A DNA stretch of 49,547 bases. Origin: Okeania sp. SIO3B5. Its GTDB lineage: Bacteria; Cyanobacteriota; Cyanobacteriia; Cyanobacteriales; Microcoleaceae. Both the position numbers and the translations under genes were made by a program. The notes under the pieces are model-generated. The model had not been told where the DNA came from. It saw only the letters and a program-made list of their open reading frames with translations, and searched no databases. Below, one piece after another: positions 1 to 9,330 of the stretch. The first letter of the stretch is position 1. Each line of letters starts with the position of its first letter. Location of the stretch: contig NZ_JAAHHG010000002.1 in the NCBI RefSeq assembly GCF_010692555.1, forward strand, positions 17,899 through 67,445, in the 5' to 3' direction.

Positions 1-177
1 ATGGAAAAGAAACTATTGGACAATAGTAAGGGCGATCGCCTAAAAATGCCAAACAAACACTATTTTTCAATGTTCTTTTCCACTATTGTTCAATGGATTC
101 AACAACATCAGGACTCAGAATATGTCGGCAGAGGTATTGATGTGCTGTGGTATTTAGTCGTAGGCGAGGAAAATTGA
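1..177 (+). CDS. small hypothetical protein, 58 aa, first tandem copy
   Basis: ATG at 1 opens a reading frame ending at TGA 175-177. The product is basic at the N-terminus (starts MEKKLLDNSKGDRLK) and ends with an amphipathic stretch around WIQQHQDSEYVGRGIDVLW. I do not recognise the family. The identical second copy has the ribosome-binding sequence AAGGTGAG just upstream; for this copy that region lies outside the window, so the true start could be further upstream. The frame spans most of the unit without interruption, but at this length it could also be a fragment of a longer ancestral protein. Function unknown. Confidence 0.4.
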   Translation: MEKKLLDNSKGDRLKMPNKHYFSMFFSTIVQWIQQHQDSEYVGRGIDVLWYLVVGEEN

Positions 178-220
178 GATGCTGAGAGACATTTAGATTT
201 TCAACTTCAAAAGGTGAGTT

Positions 221-397
221 ATGGAAAAGAAACTATTGGACAATAGTAAGGGCGATCGCCTAAAAATGCCAAACAAACACTATTTTTCAATGTTCTTTTC
301 CACTATTGTTCAATGGATTCAACAACATCAGGACTCAGAATATGTCGGCAGAGGTATTGATGTGCTGTGGTATTTAGTCGTAGGCGAGGAAAATTGA
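221..397 (+). CDS. small hypothetical protein, 58 aa, second tandem copy
   Basis: Identical to the frame at 1-177. AAGGTGAG at 211-218 sits at a suitable distance before the ATG, which supports translation. The third, partial repeat also opens with the same ATG (441), but its frame soon diverges into unrelated sequence and ends near 572, so only the first ten or so codons are shared there. I do not recognise a domain. A small gene amplified in tandem just before a toxin-antitoxin pair could be an accessory or orphan factor, but nothing in the sequence shows what it does. Confidence 0.42.
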   Translation: MEKKLLDNSKGDRLKMPNKHYFSMFFSTIVQWIQQHQDSEYVGRGIDVLWYLVVGEEN

Positions 398-577
398 GAT
401 GCTGAGAGACATTTAGATTTTCAACTTCAAAAGGTGAGTTATGGAAAAGAAACTATTGGACAATAGTAAGCACGATCGCCCAAAAATGCGAAACAAACAC
501 CTGAATTCAATATTCCGTAGAATTCCCAAATATGCTAGGATAAAATCGTCATTAATATTCAAAATAATCTAAGCCCA

Positions 578-841
578 ATGAAAGCTTGCCAAATATCAAT
601 CGAAATTCCCGAATCAGTATTAGAAGCCACCAACGCAGACGCAGCGACATTTGCTAAAGAAATGCGCGTACTAGCAGCAGTAAAACTCTATGAAATGACT
701 CGCTTGTCTGATAGCAAAGCCGCCGAACTAGCAGGAATGTCCCGAGTAGAATTCCTACTCAACTTAGATAAATATCAAGTCTTTCCCTTCACTCAAGAAT
801 TACAAGAATTGGAGGCAGAACGTGCCAGCAGCCATCAGTAA
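578..841 (+). CDS. UPF0175 family antitoxin-like protein
   Basis: An 87-residue protein of the UPF0175 family, small proteins common in cyanobacteria and usually encoded just upstream of a PIN-like DUF3368 protein. The sequence shows the typical N-terminal strand (ISIEIPESVLEA), a helical middle with EMRVLAAVKLYEMTRLSDSKAAELAGMSRVEFL that resembles a helix-turn-helix, and a short C-terminal tail. Its stop overlaps the start of the next gene by 20 bases, so the two are translationally coupled. By family knowledge it should bind DNA at its own promoter and neutralise the partner toxin; this is inference from pairing, not proven here. Confidence 0.85.
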   Translation: MKACQISIEIPESVLEATNADAATFAKEMRVLAAVKLYEMTRLSDSKAAELAGMSRVEFLLNLDKYQVFPFTQELQELEAERASSHQ

Positions 842-1304
842 TACATCTCCCCTGCTTTATTTGCATAGAATAAGCTCCATAGATTGGTTGAGAACTTTAT
901 TCGATAGTATCTCGGTTCCCCAAGCAGTAGTTATAGAACTAACAGAAGGAAAGCGTCGAGGCTATGACGTACCAGATTTAGCCATATATCCTTGGTTGCA
1001 AGTAGTAGAACCAGTTACCATCCCACCTGAAATAGCCAATCTCGACTTAGGCAATGGCGAATCAGCAGTTTTAGCTTTAGCCATATCTAACACCCAGAGT
1101 TTGCTACTACTCGACGATGGGTTAGCCAGATGGGCAGCCCAAAATCTAAGTTTTACAGTGTGGGGAACATTCAAAATTTTGTTAGAAGCTAAATCTCAAG
1201 GATTAACTGATCGAATAGCTCCCTCGGTAGAACGCTTACAAACTTCTGGTATGTGGATTTCCCAAGACTTGCGCCAACGAGTTTTAGATTTGGCAGGAGA
1301 ATAA
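822..1304 (+). CDS. PIN-like DUF3368 toxin
   Basis: A 160-residue PIN-domain-like protein. It begins with GTG at 822, preceded by GGAGG at 811-815, which fixes the start inside the antitoxin gene. Acidic positions expected of a PIN nuclease are visible: the N-terminal strand with SNTSPLLYL (DUF3368 proteins often carry S/N here in place of the classic DxS), E39/E42 in VIELTEGKRR, GNGESAVLAL with E79, and LLLDDGLAR with D97/D98. The usual role is a metal-dependent RNase toxin controlled by the UPF0175 partner. Length is normal for the family. The locus looks intact. Confidence 0.85.
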   Translation: MPAAISNTSPLLYLHRISSIDWLRTLFDSISVPQAVVIELTEGKRRGYDVPDLAIYPWLQVVEPVTIPPEIANLDLGNGESAVLALAISNTQSLLLLDDGLARWAAQNLSFTVWGTFKILLEAKSQGLTDRIAPSVERLQTSGMWISQDLRQRVLDLAGE

Positions 1305-1334
1305 TTCGCCTCTGGCAAAGAGCGATCGCCCCTA

Positions 1335-1466
1335 CAGAAATATCAATGTCAAGCCTGCAAAAGACAATTTGTTCCCAATAACTCCAAAGTATATATCAAC
1401 AACCAAACCAAAGAATTGATTGATAAATTATTACTAAAAAAAAATAGTTTGGCTGGTATTAAATGA
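1335..1466 (+). pseudogene. IS1-family transposase fragment (InsA-like zinc finger)
   Basis: Read from 1335, the frame gives KYQCQACKRQFV, then PNNSKVYINNQTKELIDKLL and SLAGIK before a TGA at 1464-1466. This is the characteristic CxxC zinc-finger and helix-turn-helix start of IS1-type InsA transposases in cyanobacteria. Only about 43 codons remain, with no start codon and no catalytic DDE part. No inverted ends could be recognised. It is a decayed remnant. Confidence 0.75.
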
Positions 1467-1504
1467 AGCGATCGTTTCACCATAATTTTATCACTATAGC
1501 GCTG

Positions 1505-1542
1505 TGCGCAGGCAACAGGCAACAGGCAACAGGCAACAGGGG
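1505..1542. repeat. heptanucleotide tandem repeat (CAACAGG)n
   Basis: About four to five direct copies of CAACAGG, a cyanobacterial short tandemly repeated repetitive (STRR) sequence. The rest of 1467-1656 shows no gene; a 10-bp palindrome CCTAATTAGG lies shortly before the kinase start. Confidence 0.85.
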
Positions 1543-1656
1543 GAATAAAAAGCTTATCATATAACACTTTCAGCTATTGGACACCTCCAGCAATTTGTAA
1601 ATATGCCAGCGCTCATTGCTATACATATACAGGACTACCTAATTAGGTAACATAAC

Positions 1657-4600
1657 ATGAATAAAACTTTTATTAAACGACTCTTGATTTTGATAATTGT
1701 TGGTTTCTGTTTATTGATTTCTGCATCTAAGATTTATGCTCAAAATAATCAGAACTTAAAACATATCAATAATCCTGTTATTTTAACGGATGAAAATACA
1801 AAATATCCTTTGGGATTACATTTAGAAATATTTGAAGATCAGACTAGGGAATTAACTATTGAAGATGTTGTCAATCAAGAATTTACTCCTAGTGATAAAA
1901 ATATCCCCAATTTAGGTATCAAAACATCAGCAATCTGGGTTCGTTTTCGAGTCAAAAATCAAGCAAGTTTAACACAAAAATGGATATTAAGTTTCAATGA
2001 TACTCGTACAGGTACAGTAGATTTTTATTTTCCTCAAGGAGATAAAGAAGGATTTAAAACCATTAAAACAGGCAGATTTTTACCTTTTAGCACTAGAGAA
2101 TTTAACCATCGTTTTTTTATCTTCAGTTTGCCTTTTACCGACAATAACGAAAAAACTATTTATCTGCGCTTAACTTCAAAAGCAGGTTTAGCTATTTCCT
2201 TAAATATTTATTCCTTAGAAACATTTTTCCAGGAGGATCAATATCAACTTTTATTTTTAGGAGTAGGTTATGGAATTATTGTAATAATGATTGGTTATAA
2301 CTTGTTTTTATTTATTTCTTTAAAAGACATAAGTTATCTGCATTTTGTCTTGTTTACTACAGGTTATTTATGTTTTAAATTGTGTCGAGAGGAAATAGGA
2401 CATCAATTATTTTGGTATGACTTTCCTAGCTATTTTGAGATTCAATCATTCGGAGTCTTATCAATGTATTTTTTCTTGATAAAATTCACCCAATCTTTCT
2501 TAAAAACTAAAAAATATCTTCCTAAAATAGATAGATTTTTATTTATTATATCTTTAGTTCTAGTTATAGTAATTATTATATCCATGCCAACAAAATGGAA
2601 TAATATTATCGTAATTTTTAATGGCATAGTTATTAGTGTCATAATATTAACAACTGCTTTGATCAGATGGAGACAAGGATATAAGCCAAGTAAATATTTT
2701 TTATTAGCTATGTTTGCCCCTCTTTTAGGAATAATTATTCGTTGTTTTAGTGCCCTTGGTTTTATACCTTATGGTTTTTATCTACAGAACCGTTCAAATT
2801 TCGTTTTTAGTTTATCGGTCTTATTATTTTCCTTTGCTTTAGCAGATAGAATTAATCTGATTCAAGATGAAAGAGAGAAAGCACAAAATGAAGCATTGAA
2901 AAATGCTGAACTTAATCAAAAATTAATTCAAGAACAAAATATTGTTTTAGAAAAAAAAGTTGGAGAAAGAACGGAATAATTATCCATTGCTAAAGAAAAA
3001 GCGGAAGTTGCCAATCAAGCAAAAAGCAATTTTATCGCTAATATGAGTCATGAACTACGCACTCCTTTAAATGCTATTTTAGGCTTTTCTCAAATTATGA
3101 TGCGCTCTCAAAGTTTATCTCAAGAACAGAAAGAAAATACAACTATTATCAATAAAAGTGGCAACTATTTATTAACCTTAATTAATAATATTTTAGATTT
3201 ATCTAAAATTGAAGCCGGGAAAATGACAATCTATCCCCATAATTTTGACTTTTATTCTTTCTTAAACGAACTGGAAGACTTATTACATATAACCGCCGAA
3301 AATAAAGGATTAACATTAATTTTTGACTACCAGAATGATGTACCTCAATATATCTATACTGACGAAACTAAGCTCCGTCAAGTCTTAATTAATTTAATCA
3401 ATAATGGGATTAAATTTACATCTGAAGGGGGTGTGAGTGTCACAGTTGTGAGTCAAAAAGAATCTCCCCTTAATCCTTCCTTGGAAAGGCAAAAAGAATC
3501 CCTCCTTAATCCTTCCTTGGAAAGGCAAAAAGAATCCCCCCTTAACTCCTCCTTAGAAAGTGGGGAAAGTTCTGGAAAAAATCCATTCTTAGAAAGGGGG
3601 GAAAGTTCTGGAAAAAATCCATTTTTAGAAAGGGGGGAAAGTTCTGGAAAAAATCCATTCTTAGAAAGGGGGGAAAATTCTGGAAAAAATCCATTCTTAG
3701 AAAGGGGGATTTTTTCCTCCCTTAATCCTTCCTTAGAAAGGCAAAAAGAATCCCTCCTTAATTCTCCCTTAGAAATTCAAAAAGAATCCCCCCTTAATTC
3801 CTCCTTAGAAAGTGGGGAAAGTTCTGGAAAAAATCCATTTTTAGAAAGGGGGATTTTTTCCTCCCTTAATCCTTCCTTGGAAAGGCAAAAAGAATCCCTC
3901 CTTAATTCTCCCTTAGAAAGGCAAAAAGAATCCCCCCTTAATCCTTCCTTAGAAAGGGGGAAAAATCATGGAAAAAATCCATTCTTAGAAAGGGGGAAAA
4001 ATCATGGAAAAGCCACAATTATTTTTGAAGTCAGAGATACAGGAGCAGGAATAGCTGAAGCTGAAATGAGCAAATTATTTGAAGCATTTGCCCAAACAGA
4101 AACAGGCAAAAATAGTCAAGAAGGAACAGGATTAGGATTACCCATTAGTCGTAAATTTGTACAGTTAATGGGAGGAGATATTACCGTCAAAAGTAAAGTA
4201 GGAAAAGGTACAACTTTTCGATTTGATATCCAAGTTAAAATTGCCAATAAAACAAATATAAAAACTCAAGAAAATCCACGTCATGTCATAGCTTTAAAGC
4301 CCAATCAACCCCGTTATAGAATCTTAATAGTGGATGACCGTTCTACAAATCGTTTATTATTAATTAAATTATTACAACCATTAGGATTTGAATTAAAAGA
4401 AGCAGAAAATGGAAAACAAGCAATAGAAATTTGGTCAGAATGGCAACCTCATTTAATTTGGATGGATATGAGAATGCCAGTAATGGATGGTTACGAAGCC
4501 ACCCAAATAATTAAAGGCACAACCAAAGGAAATGCCACAGCAATAATTGCTTTAACAGCAAGGGTATTAGAAGAAGAAAAGTCAATTATTTTATCAGCAG

Positions 4601-4938
4601 GATGTGATGATTTTGTCAGAAAACCATTCCGAGAAGCCATGATTTTTGAAACTATGAAAAAGCATTTAGGAGTGGAATATATTTATGAATTAGAAAGTCC
4701 AGATAAAACTCCCAGTGAATTGCCAAGTTTAACAGTAGGAGATTTACAGAAAATGCCGATAGAATGGTTAGAAGAACTGTATGATGCAGCCAAAGCTTTA
4801 GATGATGATAGGATTTTGGAATTAATAGAACAAATTCCGGTTGAAGAATCTTTATTAGCGGAAAAATTAACTAATTTGGTGGATAATTTTCAATTTAAGA
4901 CCATTAGACAATTAATTGAATCTCTTAAATCAGGATAA
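1657..4938 (+). pseudogene. 7TMR-DISM hybrid histidine kinase, interrupted by an in-frame TAA
   Basis: Two frames in the same register (1657-2979 and 2980-4938) form one gene. Signal peptide about residues 1-28, an extracellular sensory domain (7TMR-DISMED2-like) about 35-185, seven membrane segments about 195-400, then a coiled-coil linker. TAA at 2977-2979 follows VGERTE and is directly followed in frame by [21 protein letters not shown] and the H-box MSHELRTP (ATG 3043). The second part has DHp, N-box ([12 protein letters not shown]), G1 (DTGAGI), G2 (GTGLGL) and a C-terminal receiver with WMDMRMP. A CAA-to-TAA change (ERTEQLS is common) would explain the break. Without readthrough, the sensor and kinase halves would be separate; ATG 3043 could restart the soluble kinase but cuts into the DHp helix. 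A 185-codon repeat block sits between N-box and G1. Confidence 0.85.
3457..4011 (+). repeat. 36-bp coding tandem repeat inside the kinase ATPase domain (about 15.4 units)
   Basis: 555 bases encode fifteen 12-residue units plus five residues. Unit types are [48 protein letters not shown] and [12 protein letters not shown]; the order of types itself repeats, so larger blocks were duplicated. Each unit carries a C-rich run (CCCCTTAAT) followed by a G-rich run (TTAGAAAGGGGG), giving hairpin potential like intergenic cyanobacterial repeats. The period is a multiple of three and the frame is preserved throughout. It lies between the N-box and the G1 box. Confidence 0.95.
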
Positions 4939-4949
4939 ATCATAAAAAT

Positions 4950-6578
4950 ATGAATAATATATCAGAAAAAAACTCAGAAGGAACTATTTTAATCGTTGAC
5001 GATCAACTTTCTAATTTGAAAATTTTAGCTACTCTTTTAAAAGATAATAATTATAAGGTAAAAAAAGCCATTGATGGAGAGAGTGCATTAATTTCTATCG
5101 AAACGGACATTCCCGATTTAATTTTATTAGACATAAAAATGCCCGATCTGAATGGCTATGAAGTTTGTGAACGTTTAAAAAATTATCCTAAAACTAAGGA
5201 TATTCCAGTGATTTTTATTAGTGCTTTAAATGAAGTTTTTGATAAAGTAAAAGCATTTGAAGTAGGAGGAATAGACTATATTACTAAGCCTTTTCAAGAA
5301 GAGGAAGTTTTAGCAAGGGTTAAAAGTCAGTTAATTATTCAAAAACAGAGAAAACTATTAGAAATAGAACGAGAAAATCTTAAACAAGAAATTAAACAAC
5401 GCCAAGAAGCAGAGGCGATTTTATATCAATCTAGAGCATTGATTTCTGGTATTTTAAATTCTTCTCTTGATGGTATTGCAGCGATGGAAGCATTGAGAGA
5501 TAAAAGAACAGGAAATATTATTGATTTTTCTTGTTTAGTTCTTAATCCAGTTATTGCTAGAGCTTTTAATCGAGAACCACAAGATTTAATTGGTAAATTA
5601 GTGCTGAAAAAGTTTTTAAATAGAATTAATGATGATTTATTTACAGATTTAGTTAATGTAGTAGAAACTGGAAAATCTTTAGAGCAGGATATTTATTATA
5701 GTGACCAAAAAGAAGGAAAATGGTATCATTTCATAGCTGTTAAATTAGGGGATGGTTTTGCGATTACAGTTAGAGATATTACAGAAAGGAAAAATTTAGA
5801 ATTAACCCTGGAAGAAACTAATAAAGAATTAGAAGCTTTTAGTTATAGTATAGCTCATGATTTCCGCAACCAATTAGAAACCATTGAGTCATTAACTCAT
5901 TTTCTCCAAGAAGAATATGAAAATGATAATTATACCACTCAAAATGCTCAAGATTATTTTGATTTGATGTTTAAATCGACTGCTCGGACACAGCAAATTA
6001 TTAAAGATTTACTCACGCTGTCAAAGATTAAAAAAAGTCAAATAACTCTGGAATTAGTGCATTTTAGTAATATAGTTCAAGAAATACTAAGGAAACTGCA
6101 AATAAAAGAACCACACAGAAAAGTTGAGTTAGTAATTCAGCCTAATATTAAAGCTACAGCAGATCTAATATTTTTAACAATAGCTTTAGAAAATTTAATT
6201 GATAATGCTTGGAAATATTCATCTAAAAAAGATTTTACTCATATTGAATTTGGAGTTTTATCCGCAGATAATCAAAAATTAGATTCAATCATTAATCAAT
6301 GCTTTTTATATTACAAAGACAAAAACTTATGTGCACAAAAATTAGATGTAATTTATTTTATTAAAGATAATGGAGCTGGTTTTAATATGGAAATATTCAC
6401 AGAATTATTTACTCCTTTTAAGCGATTCCATTCAGATGATGAGTTTGAAGGAACTGGTATTGGTTTGTCAATTGTGAAAAGGATTATTAATTGTCACCAA
6501 GGTTTAATTTGGTGTATTTCTCAAGTGGAACAAGGAACAACTTTTTATTTTACTCTTAATAGCAGTAGAAAAAGTTAA
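4950..6578 (+). CDS. response regulator - PAS - histidine kinase
   Basis: A 542-residue cytosolic signalling protein. Residues 12-128 are an intact receiver domain (ILIVDDQ, phospho-acceptor D61 in LLDIKMPD, K113 in ITKPF). A coiled coil (130-160) leads to a PAS-like domain (about 160-280, ending FAITVRDITERK). The DHp domain has the variant H-box SYSIAHDFRNQL with H303, as in phytochrome-type kinases. The ATPase has LENLIDNAWKYS, DNGAGF and GTGIGLSIVKRI. It starts 11 bases after the upstream hybrid kinase, so the two form an operon; the upstream kinase's receiver and this protein probably belong to one phosphorelay, which is inference. No strong ribosome-binding site is seen. Confidence 0.9.
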   Translation: MNNISEKNSEGTILIVDDQLSNLKILATLLKDNNYKVKKAIDGESALISIETDIPDLILLDIKMPDLNGYEVCERLKNYPKTKDIPVIFISALNEVFDKVKAFEVGGIDYITKPFQEEEVLARVKSQLIIQKQRKLLEIERENLKQEIKQRQEAEAILYQSRALISGILNSSLDGIAAMEALRDKRTGNIIDFSCLVLNPVIARAFNREPQDLIGKLVLKKFLNRINDDLFTDLVNVVETGKSLEQDIYYSDQKEGKWYHFIAVKLGDGFAITVRDITERKNLELTLEETNKELEAFSYSIAHDFRNQLETIESLTHFLQEEYENDNYTTQNAQDYFDLMFKSTARTQQIIKDLLTLSKIKKSQITLELVHFSNIVQEILRKLQIKEPHRKVELVIQPNIKATADLIFLTIALENLIDNAWKYSSKKDFTHIEFGVLSADNQKLDSIINQCFLYYKDKNLCAQKLDVIYFIKDNGAGFNMEIFTELFTPFKRFHSDDEFEGTGIGLSIVKRIINCHQGLIWCISQVEQGTTFYFTLNSSRKS

Positions 6579-6585
6579 AAAAGAA

Positions 6586-6624
<39 letters not shown>

Positions 6625-6737
6625 AGAAAGAAGAAGAAGGAAGAGGAGAAAAAGGAGAAAGTTTTTTGGTCGCGCTCTTACCCGGACATAATATTAGGAG
6701 TCAAATTAAAATAGCGATCGCTTCACCTTATCTCCAA

Positions 6738-7664
6738 TTATTCCAACCAATTCGACAAATCCTCCAAACTAATAAAACTTAAAATTGCTCCTCCTAAATC
6801 TTCTAACCTTTCCATAGATAATTGTTGAATATTTTCTGTTATTTTTTCAGTTACTTCTCCTAAAAACTTTCTCTCCAGTTGACCTAATATTAATCTTTGC
6901 ATTGATAACTTACCAACTTCCAGTCCCTCTTGCCGTCCCTCCTGTAGTCCCTCCTCTCGAGCTAATAGAACTTCACCTGTACGATCTTCCAAAAAAAATT
7001 CCCGCTTGTGTACTTCCTCTAATTCTTTTCTAGATAAATTTGCTTGATTGGCAATATTTAAAGCTTGCTTTATCTCTTTTATTTCTGCCAAAGTATTAGG
7101 AATTATATCTAAACTTGGAGCTGACTTCATAAAATATATCCATTTATCTGTAATAGTTTCTAAATCTTCTAACTCTTTGGGGAATTTCGGTAATTCTACA
7201 AATATCATGGCAACTTCTTCGTCTCTATAGTCAAATAACTGATCTTTCTCTTTAAATACAAAATGATTTATATATTTAGCTGTTTCTTCAAACATTTCAA
7301 AATCTGTAATTGTTAAAGAAATTACTGGTTTTAACTTGCGATATCCTTCCCCATTTTTTAATTGATTGCCATAAGTTTTACATAGATTATAAACTACTCG
7401 TTTTTCAAAAGCCAGAACATTCAATACTTGCATTTCAATAATCACATTGGAGCCGTCATTTAAGATAGCTTTCACATCTAGAGAACTATCTTTTAAACTC
7501 ATAGTATCTCCCGGATTATATTGGTCAATTATTTCCAAATCTTGAATCACAGATTCACCATTATATATCAGGGCATTCAAGAAGCTAATCAAGATATCTT
7601 TACTCTCAGTTGAACCAAATATTTTTTTGAAGGCAAAATCTGTTTTAGGACTAATAAATCTCAT
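6738..7664 (-). CDS. Rpn/YhgA-type PD-(D/E)XK nuclease (transposase-like)
   Basis: A 308-residue member of the Rpn recombination-promoting nuclease / 'PD-(D/E)XK nuclease family transposase' group. The start MRFISPKTDFAFKKIFG is typical. The nuclease core is visible as D63 (SSLDVKAIL), E77 and Q79 (VIIEMQV, the ExQ variant common in this family). The C-terminus is helical and charged, with a Gly/Glu-rich stretch (EEGLQEGRQEGLEVGK) typical of cyanobacterial members. By family knowledge it is a DNA endonuclease that promotes recombination. It is a lone gene. A MITE-like element begins about 17 bases upstream of its start codon, so its promoter would lie within or across that element. Confidence 0.9.
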   Translation of the reverse strand: MRFISPKTDFAFKKIFGSTESKDILISFLNALIYNGESVIQDLEIIDQYNPGDTMSLKDSSLDVKAILNDGSNVIIEMQVLNVLAFEKRVVYNLCKTYGNQLKNGEGYRKLKPVISLTITDFEMFEETAKYINHFVFKEKDQLFDYRDEEVAMIFVELPKFPKELEDLETITDKWIYFMKSAPSLDIIPNTLAEIKEIKQALNIANQANLSRKELEEVHKREFFLEDRTGEVLLAREEGLQEGRQEGLEVGKLSMQRLILGQLERKFLGEVTEKITENIQQLSMERLEDLGGAILSFISLEDLSNWLE

Positions 7665-7681
7665 GGTTTTACTCTATAATT

Positions 7682-8122
7682 AGGGTTTGCGCTCAAAAGT
7701 CTTTTTGCGCTCGGCAGGGAGTAGGGAGTAGGGAGTAGGGAGTAGTGAAGAGTTAGGAGAAATCAGGAGTTGTAGAGGATGTACTCCGAAAAATTATCCC
7801 AAGATTTTTCTGTATCTATCTTACCCCAATACTCACTTTTTGAGCTTTCTTATACCAATTCCCAAAAATAATGCTATACTTCCAATAAACTTCAGTTATT
7901 AAGTAATAATAATGATTCAGTAATGTTTGCAAGGATTATCGGCATTAATCAAAAATATCTTATGCCTTTAAACCCTACTCCCTACTCCCTACTCCCTACT
8001 CCCAAGGAAATGTAGCAAAACTTTTGAGAAATGGTATTAGGCAAATACCTGCTACTTTTTCACTACCTCAACAGGGCAAAACCTTTATATATCAAGACTT
8101 TTATATTTAATCAGCAAGCCCT
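7682..8122. mobile_element. MITE-like element, family R2
   Basis: Ends are inverted: AGGGTTTGCGC at the left and GCAAGCCCT at the right. AATT lies at 7678-7681 and AAAT at 8123-8126. The right 120 bases, read in reverse (TAATATAAAAGTC, GGTAGTGAAAAAGTA), match the copies near 38.2 and 45.9 kb. The middle contains (GGGAGTA)n and (CCCTACT)n heptamers and about 200 bases without recognisable content. Confidence 0.75.
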
Positions 8123-8264
8123 AAATAAAAAATAAAATCAATTATCGTACAGAAATTATCAGTTATTTCCCCCTATTCCCTATTCCCTATTCCCTATTCC
8201 CTATTCCCTATTCCCTATTCCCTATTCCCTATTCCCTATTCCCTCTTTTCTGGAGATGTCTACT
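8123..8264. repeat. R5-type repeat with internal (CCCTATT)n array
   Basis: Begins with AAATAAAATCAATTATCG and ends GGAGATGTCTA, the two ends seen in the R5 element at 23082-23230. Between them, 8171-8244 is an uninterrupted heptamer array of about ten copies of CCCTATT. Confidence 0.75.
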
Positions 8265-8293
8265 GATAACTGAAATGACTCCTGAACTACTGA

Positions 8294-9136
8294 CTAATTT
8301 TTTTTCTCACTTCTAGTCCGCAAAAATTCTCCAACAATTGCAATCGCTCCTGAGCCTAAAATTAAAATTACACTCAGGGCATTAATATCAGGTTTTACCC
8401 CTGTACGAATCCTACTAAAAATTTCCATTGGCAAAGTTGTTGCCCCACTTCCTGAAGTAAAACTAGCAATTAAAAAATCATCCATACTTAGTACAAAAGC
8501 TAGCAAACATCCAGATACAATTCCTGGTATTAATTGAGGTAACAATACTTGTAAAAAAGCTTGTACTGGAGTTGCCCCCAAATCCAGGGCAGCTTCCTCT
8601 AAATTAGGGTCTAAATCTGCTAATCTTGTGGAGACAACTAAACCCACATAAGCTAGACAAAAAACAATATGAGCTGCAATAATTGTCCATAAACTTAATC
8701 TAATTGCCAATGCTGCTAAAAAGACTAAAGTCGCAACAGCGATCGCTATATCAGGAATAATTAATGGTAAATAAGAAACACCTAAATATAAAGATTTGCC
8801 TCTAAATTTATATTTTGCTAAACCTACTGCCATTAAAGTACCAATAATTGCTGAAACAGCTACAGCACAAAGAGCTACAGTTAAACTATTTTGTAAAGCA
8901 TTTAAAACCCTAGTATCTTGAAAAAGCTTGACATACCATTGCAGGGTAAAACCATCCCATCCTGCACTATATTTAGATTTATTGAAACTATAAAAAGTCA
9001 AGACAAAAATTGGCAAGTACATAAAAAAGAACATTAAAATTGTAAATATTACTTGCCAAGAAATCTGAAATTTTGATTGAGATTTAGACATATCTATTGG
9101 GATATTATCTTCTGGATTTATTAAAGTATTTGTCAT
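8294..9136 (-). CDS. potC: spermidine/putrescine ABC transporter permease PotC
   Basis: A 280-residue inner-membrane permease with six hydrophobic segments and the BPD-transport inner-membrane motif (EEAALDLGATPVQAFLQVLLP, about 178-198) that docks on the ATPase. The FTSGSG...TTLPMEIFSRIRTGVKPDINALS region is characteristic of PotC. It forms the membrane channel with PotB and imports polyamines. It is the last gene of a minus-strand potA-potD-potB-potC set, 188 bases after potB, and that gap contains repeated short motifs. Length is normal. Confidence 0.93.
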   Translation of the reverse strand: MTNTLINPEDNIPIDMSKSQSKFQISWQVIFTILMFFFMYLPIFVLTFYSFNKSKYSAGWDGFTLQWYVKLFQDTRVLNALQNSLTVALCAVAVSAIIGTLMAVGLAKYKFRGKSLYLGVSYLPLIIPDIAIAVATLVFLAALAIRLSLWTIIAAHIVFCLAYVGLVVSTRLADLDPNLEEAALDLGATPVQAFLQVLLPQLIPGIVSGCLLAFVLSMDDFLIASFTSGSGATTLPMEIFSRIRTGVKPDINALSVILILGSGAIAIVGEFLRTRSEKKN

Positions 9137-9214
9137 CTTTAAGTCGTTAGTTAATCTTGATTTTTTGTTGAAAATAGGGAGTGTGGAGTAGGGAGTAGTC
9201 TTATAAATTAAAGA

Positions 9215-9330
9215 ACTGCTATATTACTTTTAACTTTTGACTTCTAACTTTTGACTTTATACTGTACCTCATAGATTAAAGAACTGCTATATTACTTTTA
9301 ACTTTTGACTTCTAACTTTTGACTTTACTT
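9215..9330. repeat. short direct repeat in the potB-potC gap
   Basis: Two copies of a roughly 60-base sequence (TAAAGAACTGCTATATTACT, then TTTTAACTTTTGACTTCTAA and TTTTGACTTTA) lie in tandem at about 9207-9263 and 9272-9327. The second reaches the end of potB. Confidence 0.8.

Larger units (their letters stand above)
1..470. repeat. 220-bp tandem direct repeat, two full units plus a partial third
   Basis: Units 1-220 and 221-440 read as identical, and a third begins at 441 and keeps the sequence for about 30 bases before diverging. Each unit carries the palindrome ACTATTG-GA-CAATAGT near its 5' end (12-27, 232-247, 452-467). Each full unit encodes a 58-codon ORF ended by TGA. Exact identity means either a very recent duplication or an assembly artefact at the window edge. 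The partial third unit leads into the region upstream of the toxin-antitoxin pair. Confidence 0.9.

Noticed and set aside
3043-3045. ATG as the true start of an independent soluble kinase
   Set aside because: It lies inside the first DHp helix and the same frame continues upstream as kinase linker, so a split ancestral gene explains it better; restart translation is still possible.
8171-8244. Regular short repeats that could suggest a CRISPR array
   Set aside because: The unit is a heptamer without spacers; all such arrays in the window are simple heptamer or octamer repeats, and no cas gene is present.
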